NCBI GenBank assembly: GCA_903889245.1
Contig: CAISWQ010000041.1
Location: forward strand, 1-43,237
Source: an uncultured Lentisphaerota bacterium
GTDB lineage: Bacteria; Verrucomicrobiota; Kiritimatiellia; CAIQIC01
DNA length: 43,237 nucleotides
Direction of reading: 5' to 3'
The notes beneath the pieces were generated by a model. It was not told the DNA's origin, ran no database searches, and saw only the letters and a list, made by a program, of their open reading frames with translations. The position numbers were made by a program, and so were the translations under genes. Below are positions 1 to 8,024 of this stretch, one piece after another; positions within the stretch are counted from its first letter, which is position 1; each line of letters opens with the position of its first letter.

Positions 1-53
1 AAACAGGGCCGAAGCGCACAGCGAACAGCGCAGGCTGGCCATACCAACAGCGC

Positions 54-118
54 GGGAGGGCGAGCGTACTCGCGAGCCGTTCAGCGTGAATCCGGATCGC
101 GAGTACGCTCGCCCTCCC
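54..118. repeat. REP-type inverted repeat, 22-bp arms
   Basis: A perfect 22-bp inverted repeat has arms at 54-75 and 97-118 separated by 21 bp. The arm core GAGGGCGAGCGTACTCGCGA recurs near 26614-26672 as an inverted pair in the opposite order. As RNA it would form a long GC-rich hairpin. It is a dispersed REP/BIME-like element; no gene is associated with it here. Confidence 0.85.
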
Positions 119-153
119 GGATCGTTGCGCAACAGCACGCCGATATTTGTAGG

Positions 154-170
154 CCGGGTCTCCGACCCGG
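154..170. repeat. Short hairpin repeat CCGGGTC-TCC-GACCCGG
   Basis: A perfect 7-bp stem (154-160 and 164-170) with a 3-base loop sits in the intergenic stretch before the DksA-like gene. From memory it resembles a short dispersed hairpin common in PVC genomes. No T-run follows, so it is not a clear terminator. A second small palindrome, GTTGCGCAAC, lies at 124-133. Confidence 0.55.
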
Positions 171-182
171 CGGGCAAAAAGT

Positions 183-292
183 TTCCCAGCCTTGGAAAGT
201 GGAGCCGGCGACTTTTCCAGGCACAGGAAAATTTCCCAGCCTGGTTTTCCAAGGCTTGGAAAAAATCAACCCCGGTTTTCCAAGCCTTGGAA
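183..292. repeat. Palindrome array A (four copies, 31-32 bp period)
   Basis: Copies of the TTCCAAGSCTTGGAA palindrome lie at 183-197, 215-229 (degenerate), 247-261 and 278-292, with centres 32, 32 and 31 bp apart. A degenerate extra half copy lies at 233-244. The array is about 180 bp upstream of the DksA-like start codon, further than the other arrays are from their genes. The stretch 1-471 holds no convincing gene, only repeats and a promoter. Confidence 0.9.
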
Positions 293-392
293 ACGGGCGA
301 TTTTCGGGCGCGCAACATGGGCGGTTATTTACCCAAAACCAGCGGGCGGCGCAATGCCGGTTACGGGCATAAAAAAAAGATTGGTGAAGTCG

Positions 393-421
393 TTGACGCA
401 GGGGTGGGGTTCTGTTACAAG
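393..421 (+). promoter_or_regulatory. Sigma-70-like promoter for the DksA-like gene
   Basis: TTGACG (393-398) and TACAAG (416-421) are 17 bp apart, and TGT directly precedes the -10, an extended -10 feature. Transcription would begin near 428, leaving a leader of about 44 nt that contains a GGAGGG ribosome-binding sequence at 453-458. Predicted by eye only. Confidence 0.5.
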
Positions 422-471
422 CCGCGGCCCTTTTTGCGGACGGTGGTGCGCAGGAGGGCGGGGATGGGTTT

Positions 472-924
472 ATGATGAGCAAAAAAGTGCTGAAGAAAAC
501 CAAGCCGGCGTCGGTGAAAAAAATGGCGGCCAGCGCCAGATCGCCCGTGGCGCAGGCCGACGAGGTCGTGGCGCTCAAGCAGGTGAAATGGTCGGCAGCG
601 GAGAAAAAAGAATTTCAGGTGCTGCTGACGACCCTGCGCGACCGCGCGGAAAAGGGCGTCCAGTTTCTGGCGCACGACAACCTGCAACTGGTCAGCACCG
701 GCCAGGCCTCGCTGAACGAACTGGTGGCCGCGCTGCACCGGCTGGAACTGGGCACCTACGGCGCGTGCGAGCTGTGTCACGAGTTGATCGCCAAGGCCCG
801 CCTGCAGGCGCACCCCTGCGCCAAGCTCTGCATCAAGTGCCAGTCGCAGTCGGAGAAGGACAAGCTGCGCTACCGCCCGGCCGGCCGGACGCTGACGCAG
901 ATCGAAGAACTCTCCGAGGAGTGA
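472..924 (+). CDS. DksA/TraR-family zinc-finger protein
   Basis: A 150-residue cytoplasmic protein with a Lys/Ala-rich basic N-terminus (residues 1-40), a helical middle with a coiled-coil look (about 41-90) and a C4 zinc finger near the C-terminus: C99-x2-C102-x17-C120-x2-C123, preceded by YGAC as in DksA. DksA/TraR proteins insert a coiled coil into the RNA polymerase secondary channel and modulate initiation with ppGpp. It lacks the canonical acidic DxxDxA tip of E. coli DksA as far as I can see, so the exact role is unclear, and many PVC paralogues are simply annotated as TraR/DksA zinc-finger proteins. Two adjacent ATGs (472 and 475) are possible, with GGAGGG 13-16 nt upstream. It converges on the neighbouring sulfatase gene with only 10 bp between the stop codons. 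Confidence 0.85.
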   Translation: MMSKKVLKKTKPASVKKMAASARSPVAQADEVVALKQVKWSAAEKKEFQVLLTTLRDRAEKGVQFLAHDNLQLVSTGQASLNELVAALHRLELGTYGACELCHELIAKARLQAHPCAKLCIKCQSQSEKDKLRYRPAGRTLTQIEELSEE

Positions 925-934
925 TCCGGAGCGG

Positions 935-2368
935 TTATTTCCCGCCAGCGGGCAGCCGTTGTGGTTTGGGCTGATCCACCGTGCCGGCGGGACGCTGATT
1001 CTTTCCTGCCCGCTCGCCATCGCCAAGGTCGGCGCGCGCGGCTTCCGCCAGCGCGGTCAGGCGGGCTATCACATCAGGATGCGTGGCGGCGCATTCGTTC
1101 GTCTCGCCAAGATCGGCGCGAACATCGAACAGGCGTAGCGGCGCTTTCGCCGCGCCCTGTTTGCCTTTCCCGATTTTCTTTTCAAGCGGCAGATAGAGTT
1201 TCCACGCCCCGGCGCGGACGGCCTCCAGTTGTCCCATCCGGTAGAAGAAGAAACCGGTCTGGTCGTAGCGTGAGGTTGCGCCTGTCTCGCCGCAGAGCAG
1301 AGCGCGGATGTCGTGACCATCCACGATGCGGTCGCGCGGCGGTTCGGCGCCGGCCAGCTTCGCGCAGGTCGGCAGCCAATCCATCATCGTGCAGAGTTCG
1401 TCGCCGACCTTGCCGGCGGGCACGCGGCCGGGCCAGCGCACGAGGCACGGCATCCGCATCGCGCCCTCGGAGGTGTCGTAACCCCAGCCCGTGAGCGGCG
1501 CGTTGCTGCCCTGCGGTGGGACGCGCCGCACCGCGCCGTTGTCGGAGGTCCAGACCACGAGCGTCTTTTCGTCGAGGCCGAGTCGCTTGAGCGCGGCGAG
1601 AATTTCGCCGACCGCCCAGTCGAGTTCCTCGATGCTATCGCCATAGGGGCCGTTTTGGGAACGGCCTTGGAACGCGGGACTGGCGAACGGGCGCGCGGTG
1701 CTGCCGGGCACCGCCGGCGCAAAGTAGAGGAAGAACGGCCGCGCGGTGTTGGTGGCGATGAAGCGGAGCGCCTCCGCGGTGCAACGCTGGGTGAGCAGGT
1801 CGCGATCCACCGGGGCCTCGATGACGGTTTCGTCGCGCATCAGCGGCAGCGGCGGCGCGCGCGGGCGCTGCGGGCCGGGCACCATGTCCTCGCTGTAAGG
1901 GATGCCGAAGAATTGCCCGAAGCCGTGGCGCGTCGGCAGGAACGACGGCTGGTCGCCAAGGTGCCATTTGCCCAGGCACAGCGTCGCGTAACCGCGCCCG
2001 GCGAGCAGTTTGGCGATGGTGCTCTCCTCCGGGTTAAGCCCCTTGCTGTCACCCGGCATGAGCACAAGTTTGCCCTCGCCGCTGACGTGCATATTGATGC
2101 GCCGCGGGTAGCAGCCGGTCATCAGCGCGGCACGCGACGGCGTACAGACGCCGCTCGCGCTGTAGAAACTGGTCAGGCGCAGCCCCTCGGCCGCCATGCG
2201 GTCCAGATGCGGCGTGCGGTGCAGCTTCGAGCCATAGCAGCCGAGGTCGCCGTAGCCGAGGTTGTCGGTGAGGATGAAGATGATATTGGGCGGCGCCGGC
2301 TTCCCGGCCGTCGCGCTCAAGACTGGCAGCGCCAGTGCGACGAAACCGGCGAGCAGTTTTTTATTCAT
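935..2368 (-). CDS. Secreted sulfatase (Cys-type, formylglycine-dependent)
   Basis: A 477-residue S1-family sulfatase that hydrolyses sulfate esters, probably on a glycan, outside the cytoplasm. A Sec signal peptide covers about residues 1-22. The alkaline-phosphatase-fold start NIIFILTDNLGYGD carries D35 and N36; many family members have a second Asp where N36 stands, so one metal ligand is changed. The maturation motif is C75-T-P-S-R, where Cys becomes formylglycine. GKWHLGD and SDNGA motifs follow. Length is typical. Its ATG overlaps the end of the upstream isomerase gene by 8 bp, indicating translational coupling, and no clear Shine-Dalgarno sequence is seen. It is the last gene of a three-gene operon with the isomerase and the propeller/cytochrome protein. 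The substrate cannot be told from sequence. Confidence 0.93.
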   Translation of the reverse strand: MNKKLLAGFVALALPVLSATAGKPAPPNIIFILTDNLGYGDLGCYGSKLHRTPHLDRMAAEGLRLTSFYSASGVCTPSRAALMTGCYPRRINMHVSGEGKLVLMPGDSKGLNPEESTIAKLLAGRGYATLCLGKWHLGDQPSFLPTRHGFGQFFGIPYSEDMVPGPQRPRAPPLPLMRDETVIEAPVDRDLLTQRCTAEALRFIATNTARPFFLYFAPAVPGSTARPFASPAFQGRSQNGPYGDSIEELDWAVGEILAALKRLGLDEKTLVVWTSDNGAVRRVPPQGSNAPLTGWGYDTSEGAMRMPCLVRWPGRVPAGKVGDELCTMMDWLPTCAKLAGAEPPRDRIVDGHDIRALLCGETGATSRYDQTGFFFYRMGQLEAVRAGAWKLYLPLEKKIGKGKQGAAKAPLRLFDVRADLGETNECAATHPDVIARLTALAEAARADLGDGERAGKNQRPAGTVDQPKPQRLPAGGK

Positions 2369-3215
2369 GGGCTTGGGTCAGGCTGCGGACCTGCTGCTCG
2401 AAAAATTTCCCGCATTGTGCGATGTCGGGCGAGTTGTTCTCCCACTTCGATTCATACTCGATACCGAACAGCGCCGGCTTGAGCTTGAGCCGGTGCAGCA
2501 TCTGGAAAAGGTCAACCATGTTGCCCTTGCCGGTGCCCCACGGTGTGTCGTGCTTGGCATCGTCGAGGTCCTTGACGTGCAGCGCGAGCAGGCGGCTGCC
2601 GAGCAGTGGCACCATCTCCGAGGGCTTGAGGCCGGAGCGCAGCCAGTGGCCGGTATCGCCGCACGCGCCGATGCGCGGCCCGCGGCCCGCGCAGGCCTTG
2701 AGCACCTCGCGCGGATGCCAGTAGCGCGACTTGCCTTCCGGATGATTGTGCAGCGCGAGGTTGATCCGGTATTCCTCGCAGAACTTCTCGATCAGCGGCA
2801 ACGCGTCCGGCGCGGGTTCCGAGACGATGAACTCCACGCCCAGCTTGCGCGCGAACTCGAATGTTTTGTGGCACGCGGCCTCGTCGCCGGGGATGTTGTG
2901 GATATAGATGCTGGTGAGCTTGATCTGCGCGGTGTCGAGCTTGACGCGGATGCCGGCGAGGGCCGCGTCGGAAATTCCGGCGTTGAGCTTGGCGTCGTTC
3001 TCCTTGCTGACGCGCTGGCCCTCGAACGCCTCGAGGTAGCGCATGCCGAGCGCGGCGGTTTTCTCGATGGCCTCGTGGAAGGTGAAGATGCGGAAGCTCC
3101 ACGCGGTGGGTCCCACGCGCCAACCCAGCGGCGGCTCGGCGGGCGCGTTCGCCGCGCCGGCGGTGGTGCCGATGAGCAGGGCGGTGAGCAGGCTGAGGGT
3201 GTTTTTTATTTTCAT
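2361..3215 (-). CDS. Secreted TIM-barrel sugar isomerase/epimerase (AP endonuclease family 2 fold)
   Basis: A 284-residue member of the xylose-isomerase-like TIM-barrel family (PF01261). An N-terminal Sec signal (about residues 1-22, ending near TAGAANA) makes it extracytoplasmic, as in many PVC homologues. Family landmarks include an early WSFRIFTFHEAIEKTA strand/helix, an ALHNHPEG segment and IGACGDTGHWLRSG, which supply the usual metal-binding Asp/His/Glu residues, then LLALHVKDL near the end. Family members isomerise or epimerise sugars, and some relatives catalyse beta-elimination of 3-keto-glycosides. It lies 4 bp after the propeller/cytochrome gene and overlaps the sulfatase, so the three are very likely one operon. 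The precise reaction is unknown. Confidence 0.85.
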   Translation of the reverse strand: MKIKNTLSLLTALLIGTTAGAANAPAEPPLGWRVGPTAWSFRIFTFHEAIEKTAALGMRYLEAFEGQRVSKENDAKLNAGISDAALAGIRVKLDTAQIKLTSIYIHNIPGDEAACHKTFEFARKLGVEFIVSEPAPDALPLIEKFCEEYRINLALHNHPEGKSRYWHPREVLKACAGRGPRIGACGDTGHWLRSGLKPSEMVPLLGSRLLALHVKDLDDAKHDTPWGTGKGNMVDLFQMLHRLKLKPALFGIEYESKWENNSPDIAQCGKFFEQQVRSLTQAHE

Positions 3216-3219
3216 GGGT

Positions 3220-5520
3220 CTACTCTAAAGCTGGGCCGGCTATGCGTTCGCCACGCTGCTGGCGCGCCTGGGCGGCGACATCGAATGTTCCGTAAAACAG
3301 CGCGGTGGCGTCCATCCACGTGGCGAGCCGCTCGAAGTCGGCCGGCTGGAGCGCGACATCATGGTGGCCGCGACGCAGCATCTTCATCAGCGGGCTGCCG
3401 CGCGCGCCGAAGAAATCGGGCTGCGTCAGTGGCTCGCTGTTGGTCACACGGAAGTCGCCGGGCTTGCCGCCCCACGCGGCGAACGCGACGCGCGGCGCCA
3501 GCACATTGTAGGAAACCGTGTAGCGGCCCTGCGGCGCGCCGGTCATCGCGAGGCCGCCGCGCGGTTTCGCGCCGCCGTGGCAGGCGATGCAATGCTTATC
3601 GAGCACGGGCTGGACGAGCAGCGGATAGCTCAACGGCCGCGAGCCATCGGGGCCGGGCGTGATCTCCGCAGGCGGCCGTTGCAGCGCGAGCGCGGCGGGC
3701 CGCGCCGCCGGCGCGCTCGCGCGCGGCTCGTGACAGCCAATGCACGACACGTTCTCGCCGGGTTGCAGATAGGTGACGCTGCGCATCGTCTGGACTGCCT
3801 GGTCCTGTGCGTCGAGCGCCTGGAAGGCGAGGGCGATGTTGGCGGGTGCGCGGAAGAAGGCAGAGCCATCGCGCTCGACCGGCACGGTGCCGAGCACCTG
3901 CTTGCCGGGCGAGGCATTCGCGAGGCCGACCATCGGCGCGTTGGCGTGCGGCGTGGTCTTGGGCAGCACCTGCAGAATGCGCAACTTGGTGATTGGCGTC
4001 TCCGGCAGATACGGCCACGCGGCCCGGACGTTTTGCAGGAAGAACGTGCCGTTGGTCGTGGCGGCGGCGGTGGTGGGACAGACCGGCGGCCGTGGCCGCG
4101 CGCGCAGCGGCACCGGCCACAGGCTGCTGATTTCCGCATCGCGGTAGAGCAGTTCCTTGTTGCCGAAACAATCCACGAGGTAGAGCCCGAACTGGTTGGC
4201 GGGATTCGCGCTGGGCTCGCCGATCAGCGGCGCGTAGCTGTAGGCGGCGAGGAAATATTTTTCCGAGAGCGGACACGGCGAGCGGTAGCAGTGGCCCGGC
4301 CAGCGCGCGGCCTCCGGCGGCACCGCCGGCGGCGTTGCGACGCCGGCCGGCGCATGCCAGACGCTTTTTCCCGTGCTGCTGTGCAACACCGGCGCCTCGC
4401 TCTCCGGGAAGAGCGCATCGGGCGTCAGCCGCGTGATGGGTGCCGCACCATCCACGCCGCGCGTCGTATCCAGCAGGATGATCGAGCCCGCGGTCATCGC
4501 GTGGTGCGCCGCGGCGGTGGCCATGACGCGCGGCGAACCGGGAACCGGCCGCGCCTCCCACACGCCGACCGGGTTGAGCGTGTGGTTGCCGTAGAACGCG
4601 CGCACATGGCTCCCATCGGGATGGACGCTCCACAGTTGCTGATAGTGCACCGCGTTGCGGTCCACGTAATCCCAGCGCGTGTAGATGACGCGTCCATCGT
4701 TGAGCACCGCCGGATCCCACTCGTGCGTCTCGTGGCACGAGATCGGGTGCGGCTGGGAGCCATCGCTGTTGGCCGTCGCCAGCGTATAGGTGGGACATGG
4801 CCCGCGCCCGCAGCGATGAAAACCGCCGCGCCGCGTCGAGATGAAAACCAGCTTCCCATCGGGCAGATAGCGCGGCGCGAAGTCGTCGAACGCGCCGCTG
4901 GTGAGCTGTCGCAGTCCACTGCCGTCGGCCGCCATTTCGTAGAGGTGATAGAACCGGTCGAGGTGCGTCTCGCGGTTCGCGGGCGCGGAATCGGCCTGGC
5001 AATAGGCGAACAGCACACGCCGGCCATCGAACGAGACTTCGGGATGCTGGAAGCTACCGCGCGGCAGTTCCGTGGCAAGCTGGCGGCAGCGCATGGAGAC
5101 ACCCGGCTCTTCCAGCACGAAGACGCCGCCGCCGGGCCGCGCGCAACTGCCGTAATACTGCGTGAGCTGGTGGCTGAAACAGCTCGGCACCTGCTTGATG
5201 AACAGCAGCGGGCCCGTGCGCGCCAGTGGATTCGCCAGCGCAATACGCCGGCGCAGTTGATGCAGTTGCCGCCACGTCACCTCGTCCGGCGCGGCGCGGC
5301 GCAGGCGCTCCCATTCGACCACATCGTCGCCTGTCGCGCGCAGATCGGCGATCAAGGCATCGCCGCGCTGGAGCAGCAGCTTGATGGCGGCGGCATAGGT
5401 GCTCGGATGGCGCTCGGTCCCGAGGCCGTCCTGCATCCGCCAGTCGCGCTCGACCGCGTCCTCCGCCAGGCACGGCGCGAGGCAGAGCAGGGCGGCCACG
5501 AGTGACGCGCGCAGGTTCAT
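3220..5520 (-). CDS. Secreted beta-propeller/c-type cytochrome protein (hydrazine synthase alpha-like)
   Basis: A 766-residue exported protein resembling the middle region of hydrazine synthase alpha subunits and the PD40-type proteins abundant in Planctomycetes and Verrucomicrobia. A Sec signal spans about residues 1-19. Residues about 100-500 hold propeller-like repeats such as DDFAPRYLPDGKLVFIS and NDGRVIYTRWDY. The C-terminal part has two heme-attachment motifs, CIGCH (593-597) and CIACH (644-648), followed by LLRRGHHD-like and WMDATALFYG segments. The frame is open further upstream to 5685, but that extension only translates palindromic repeats, so I start at ATG 5520, directly before the signal peptide. 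A redox or binding role in polysaccharide use is inferred; the family is functionally poorly known. First gene of the operon with the isomerase and a sulfatase, directly downstream of array B. Confidence 0.85.
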   Translation of the reverse strand: MNLRASLVAALLCLAPCLAEDAVERDWRMQDGLGTERHPSTYAAAIKLLLQRGDALIADLRATGDDVVEWERLRRAAPDEVTWRQLHQLRRRIALANPLARTGPLLFIKQVPSCFSHQLTQYYGSCARPGGGVFVLEEPGVSMRCRQLATELPRGSFQHPEVSFDGRRVLFAYCQADSAPANRETHLDRFYHLYEMAADGSGLRQLTSGAFDDFAPRYLPDGKLVFISTRRGGFHRCGRGPCPTYTLATANSDGSQPHPISCHETHEWDPAVLNDGRVIYTRWDYVDRNAVHYQQLWSVHPDGSHVRAFYGNHTLNPVGVWEARPVPGSPRVMATAAAHHAMTAGSIILLDTTRGVDGAAPITRLTPDALFPESEAPVLHSSTGKSVWHAPAGVATPPAVPPEAARWPGHCYRSPCPLSEKYFLAAYSYAPLIGEPSANPANQFGLYLVDCFGNKELLYRDAEISSLWPVPLRARPRPPVCPTTAAATTNGTFFLQNVRAAWPYLPETPITKLRILQVLPKTTPHANAPMVGLANASPGKQVLGTVPVERDGSAFFRAPANIALAFQALDAQDQAVQTMRSVTYLQPGENVSCIGCHEPRASAPAARPAALALQRPPAEITPGPDGSRPLSYPLLVQPVLDKHCIACHGGAKPRGGLAMTGAPQGRYTVSYNVLAPRVAFAAWGGKPGDFRVTNSEPLTQPDFFGARGSPLMKMLRRGHHDVALQPADFERLATWMDATALFYGTFDVAAQARQQRGERIAGPALE

Positions 5521-5534
5521 GCGGCAGTCCCGTT

Positions 5535-5642
5535 TTCCAAGGCTTGGAAAAAATGGCGCGGAATTTTCCAGGGCTTGGAAAAAAACCGTAGAAAAGTTCC
5601 AAGCCTTGGAAGTTTTGCGGCGAGATTTTCCAATGCCTGGAA
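5535..5642. repeat. Palindrome array B (four copies, exact 31-bp period)
   Basis: Copies lie at 5535-5549, 5566-5580, 5597-5611 and 5628-5642, with centres exactly 31 bp apart. The 16-bp spacers are unrelated to one another. The array begins 14 bp upstream of the start codon of the propeller/cytochrome gene, so it either lies in its leader or overlaps its promoter. Confidence 0.95.
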
Positions 5643-5755
5643 TCCCGACCGCGAAGCGCGTCGGGACCAATCCTTGGAACCGCAAATGGCGCCAATTACG
5701 CGAATGAAGACGTATCTGGAATTCGCGCTATTAGCGTAATTCGCGGTAGACATGC
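5643..5755. repeat. Two further intergenic inverted repeats
   Basis: TCCCGAC (5643-5649) pairs with GTCGGGA (5660-5666) in a small hairpin. After it, AATTACGC (5694-5701) and GCGTAATT (5734-5741) form an interrupted inverted repeat, with AATTCGCG-type words repeated inside. Both look like members of dispersed PVC repeat families. They fill the gap between array B and the end of the ceramidase-like gene and could act on its transcript end. Confidence 0.6.
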
Positions 5756-5767
5756 CGCAGTACGCAG

Positions 5768-7198
5768 TCATGGCTTGGCGGTCCAGAGGCTGTTGATCAG
5801 TTCGACGGTGCGGTCGACGAGCAACTGGCCGCCGGTGGGGCCGACCTTGCTGCTCTGGACGACGGCGCTATAACCGCCGCCCTCGACCGCGCGCTGGGTG
5901 GGGAGGTAGCCGGAGGAACTCGCGGTCAGTTGCACGACGATCGTCTGCAGCGCGCGGCTGCGGCCCTGGATCTGGTCACCGTATTCGTGGAAAAGCTCGA
6001 AGGGGTTCGTGGCGATGACGATATCGCCGAGGCGCACGACGTGGATTTCGGTCGGCCACGTGGGGTGCTGGTCCTGGGTCTGGAAGCGATCCACGGTGGC
6101 CTGATACCAGTTGCCGCGGCGGCCGGTGTCGCCGCTGGCCTTCAGCTTGGCGATCTGCTTGCGGGCGTCCTCGACTTCCTGCTCGGTGACGCGCCGCACC
6201 GGCAGCTCCAGTTCCGCGACGCGATGCGCGAAGGCGGGATTGGTCTGCACATCGCGCCGCGCGAGCGCGAACAGGTCGGCGGCCTCGGCGGCGATGCGGC
6301 GGCCGATATCTTCCACGGCGGTCAGGCCGCGCAGCTTGAGCATGCGATCCTCGGCCGCCTTGCGGAGCATGCGGTGCGGCGAGACATCGCCGCCCGCGCC
6401 GGGCCAGCCGAGGATGATGAGGTCATTGGTGAGCGCGGCGCGCAGGCGCAGCCGCGCGGGATGCCAGTAGTCGGCGTTGATCGCGTTGAGGTGCTCGACT
6501 TCCTGCGCGGGGCAGGGGACGTGGATGCAGGCGGCGAGCGGCTGGCCGTCGCGCTTCCAGAAGAACAACGTCTGCAGGGCGTGATCCTCGCCGTTTTCCA
6601 GGCCGCGGAATTCATTTGAGCTTATGCTGCCGTACATCGTGGCCTTGCCGCTGGCGTAGAGGGCGCGGCGGTTGTGCGCGATCGCGGCGCTGCCGAGCGC
6701 CCAGCTCACACCGCCGGGCTGGCGGCTGTTCCACGCCTGCGCGATCATCCCGGCGACGCGGTCGGCGAGGAAGGCGACGTACTCGGGCGGCTGCATCACG
6801 TTGTTCGTCGGGATGAGATATTTGCCGGTCTCCGTCACCGGCGCGGTGTGCGTGTGTGTTGCGGTCAGCACGAGCTTGCGTGGATCGAGCTCCGGCACTT
6901 TCTCGCGCAGGCGTTCGCGCACCGCCGTGAGGACGGGCGGACGGATGGCGACGATATCGAGCGAGACGAGCACGGCCTGGTCGGTGGCGCGGCCGCCCTC
7001 GCGCGCCTCGATGGCGACGGCGGAGGCCGTCAGCGGCGTCTCCACCTTGCGCGAGATGCGGGTATTGAACTGGCCGTCGAGCGCGACGGGCCGGTCGGGG
7101 GTGATGTCGGTGGTGGCCGCGCCGAGCCAGAGTTCCGCCGCGGAGACGCTGGCACCGAGCCAGACGAGGCCGAGGGCAACAACTGCTATCTGCTTCAT
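5768..7198 (-). CDS. Neutral/alkaline ceramidase-like hydrolase with intact catalytic Ser motif
   Basis: A 476-residue exported PF04734-type protein; signal peptide about 1-20. Domain start GAATTDITPDRPVALDG is typical. TATHTHTAP places probable zinc ligands at H115 and H117; IHVPCPAQ carries another probable His ligand at about 226; GGDVSPH has Ser273 where characterised ceramidases have the catalytic Ser (GDVSPN); NPFELFHEYG and SGYLPT...GGGYS match the C-terminal Glu and Tyr ligand regions. Characterised members hydrolyse the amide bond of ceramide. Here the catabolic-locus context makes another N-acyl or ester substrate possible. A good AGGAG ribosome-binding site stands 6 nt before the ATG. 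Last gene of the seven-gene run. Length is shorter than two-domain ceramidases (about 650 residues), so only the catalytic domain is present. Confidence 0.88.
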   Translation of the reverse strand: MKQIAVVALGLVWLGASVSAAELWLGAATTDITPDRPVALDGQFNTRISRKVETPLTASAVAIEAREGGRATDQAVLVSLDIVAIRPPVLTAVRERLREKVPELDPRKLVLTATHTHTAPVTETGKYLIPTNNVMQPPEYVAFLADRVAGMIAQAWNSRQPGGVSWALGSAAIAHNRRALYASGKATMYGSISSNEFRGLENGEDHALQTLFFWKRDGQPLAACIHVPCPAQEVEHLNAINADYWHPARLRLRAALTNDLIILGWPGAGGDVSPHRMLRKAAEDRMLKLRGLTAVEDIGRRIAAEAADLFALARRDVQTNPAFAHRVAELELPVRRVTEQEVEDARKQIAKLKASGDTGRRGNWYQATVDRFQTQDQHPTWPTEIHVVRLGDIVIATNPFELFHEYGDQIQGRSRALQTIVVQLTASSSGYLPTQRAVEGGGYSAVVQSSKVGPTGGQLLVDRTVELINSLWTAKP

Positions 7199-7245
7199 GG
7201 TGGCTCCTGCAATGAACGGCCGGCCGCCACCGTCACAGCGTGCGC

Positions 7246-7926
7246 TTACAGCGCGCGGAGCTTCACGTTGCGCCAGCGCACGGAGAACGGGCCGGTACCT
7301 TTCTTGATCCCGTGGACCTGAAAGCCGATGTGGCCTTCCGGATCGTTGGGCTGTTTGAAATCAGCGGCGGTCACATCGTTGACCCAGCTCTGGTAATGGT
7401 CGCCCTTGACGACGATGCGGTAGTGGTTCCACGCGCCCTTCTTGAAGGCGTCCTTGGCGGCGGAGGTGCGCACGCTCTCGGTCTTGGTCAGGATGCTCCA
7501 CCAAGTGCCGCGGCGCGCCTCGTCATAGAAATCGCCGGCCGTGCCGTTGACGGCAATCTCGCACTGCGGGCCAAACATGCGGCCGGCGGGCAGCGGCTTG
7601 TTGTTCTTGGAGCCTTCGGGCGCCTGGTCGCCTTCCTTGGCGAGGTGGCTGCGGACCTGCACGCCGGAGTTGAGCTGGTCATCCACCTTCACCTCGAACT
7701 CCAGCTCGAAATCCTTGTACTGCTTCACCGTGGCGAGGAACGTGTTCGGGCTGCCCTCGACGGTGGTGCCGATCAGAACGCCGTCCTCGACCTTGTAGGC
7801 GGCGGTGCCGCTGACGACCTTGAAGCCCTCGAGCTTGCCGTTGGCGAACCAGTTCTCGACGTCGCCGGCGGCGCGGGCGGTGGTGACCGACGCGATCAGG
7901 AGGGCGGTGAAGAGCATGGTTTTCAT
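7246..7926 (-). CDS. Secreted DUF1080 / 3-keto-disaccharide hydrolase-like protein
   Basis: A 226-residue protein of the PF06439 family, a concanavalin-like jelly-roll fold. Signal peptide about 1-19 (ATG at 7926, preceded by AAGGA at good spacing; an in-frame ATG at 8028 would add 34 residues before the signal and is rejected). Family features: VENWFANGKLEGFKVV, YKVEDGVLIGTT, YKDFELEFEVKVDDQLNSGV and the closing GHIGFQVHGIKKGTGPFSVR followed by WRNVKLRAL. Studied members cleave 3-keto-glycosides made by Gfo/Idh-type dehydrogenases. Two such dehydrogenases lie in this window, supporting that role here, although binding-only functions are also possible. Lies between the sialidase-like gene and a ceramidase-like gene, with a 98-bp upstream gap that contains a conserved 41-bp element. 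Confidence 0.88.
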   Translation of the reverse strand: MKTMLFTALLIASVTTARAAGDVENWFANGKLEGFKVVSGTAAYKVEDGVLIGTTVEGSPNTFLATVKQYKDFELEFEVKVDDQLNSGVQVRSHLAKEGDQAPEGSKNNKPLPAGRMFGPQCEIAVNGTAGDFYDEARRGTWWSILTKTESVRTSAAKDAFKKGAWNHYRIVVKGDHYQSWVNDVTAADFKQPNDPEGHIGFQVHGIKKGTGPFSVRWRNVKLRAL

Positions 7927-7969
7927 GAGCTGTCCTTGCTGTTGGTTGGTTGTTTGCATCACAGGTCGG

Positions 7970-8010
7970 GCGGAGGTTACGCCAGCGCCCCGCGGCGCAC
8001 AAGCGGGAAG
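7970..8010 (-). promoter_or_regulatory. Conserved 41-bp upstream element, copy 1
   Basis: On the + strand GCGGAGGTTACGCC (7970-7983), then 15 bp, then ACAAGCGGGAAG (7999-8010). The same two boxes with the same 15-bp gap occur at 9709-9749 before the sialidase-like gene, differing at one position in each box. It lies 44 bp upstream of the DUF1080 start codon. A shared promoter, operator or remnant repeat are all possible. Confidence 0.5.
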
Positions 8011-8024
8011 CTCGTGCCGCTGTT

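Noticed and set aside
183-292. CRISPR-like array
   Set aside because: The repeats are 15-bp palindromes with 16-bp spacers, few copies per array and no cas genes, and they occur at many loci in front of genes.
3361-5505. Long open frame (about 714 codons) on the plus strand opposite the propeller/cytochrome gene
   Set aside because: It is antisense to a gene with a clear signal peptide and CxxCH motifs, and has a Arg/Ala/Gly-rich composition typical of GC-rich shadow frames.
5518-5771. Possible N-terminal extensions and small proteins rich in FSKAWK, FQALEN and FPSLGK words
   Set aside because: These words are the translation of the 31-bp palindrome arrays in different frames, also seen near 17400, 30005 and 43024; the signal peptides place the true starts downstream.
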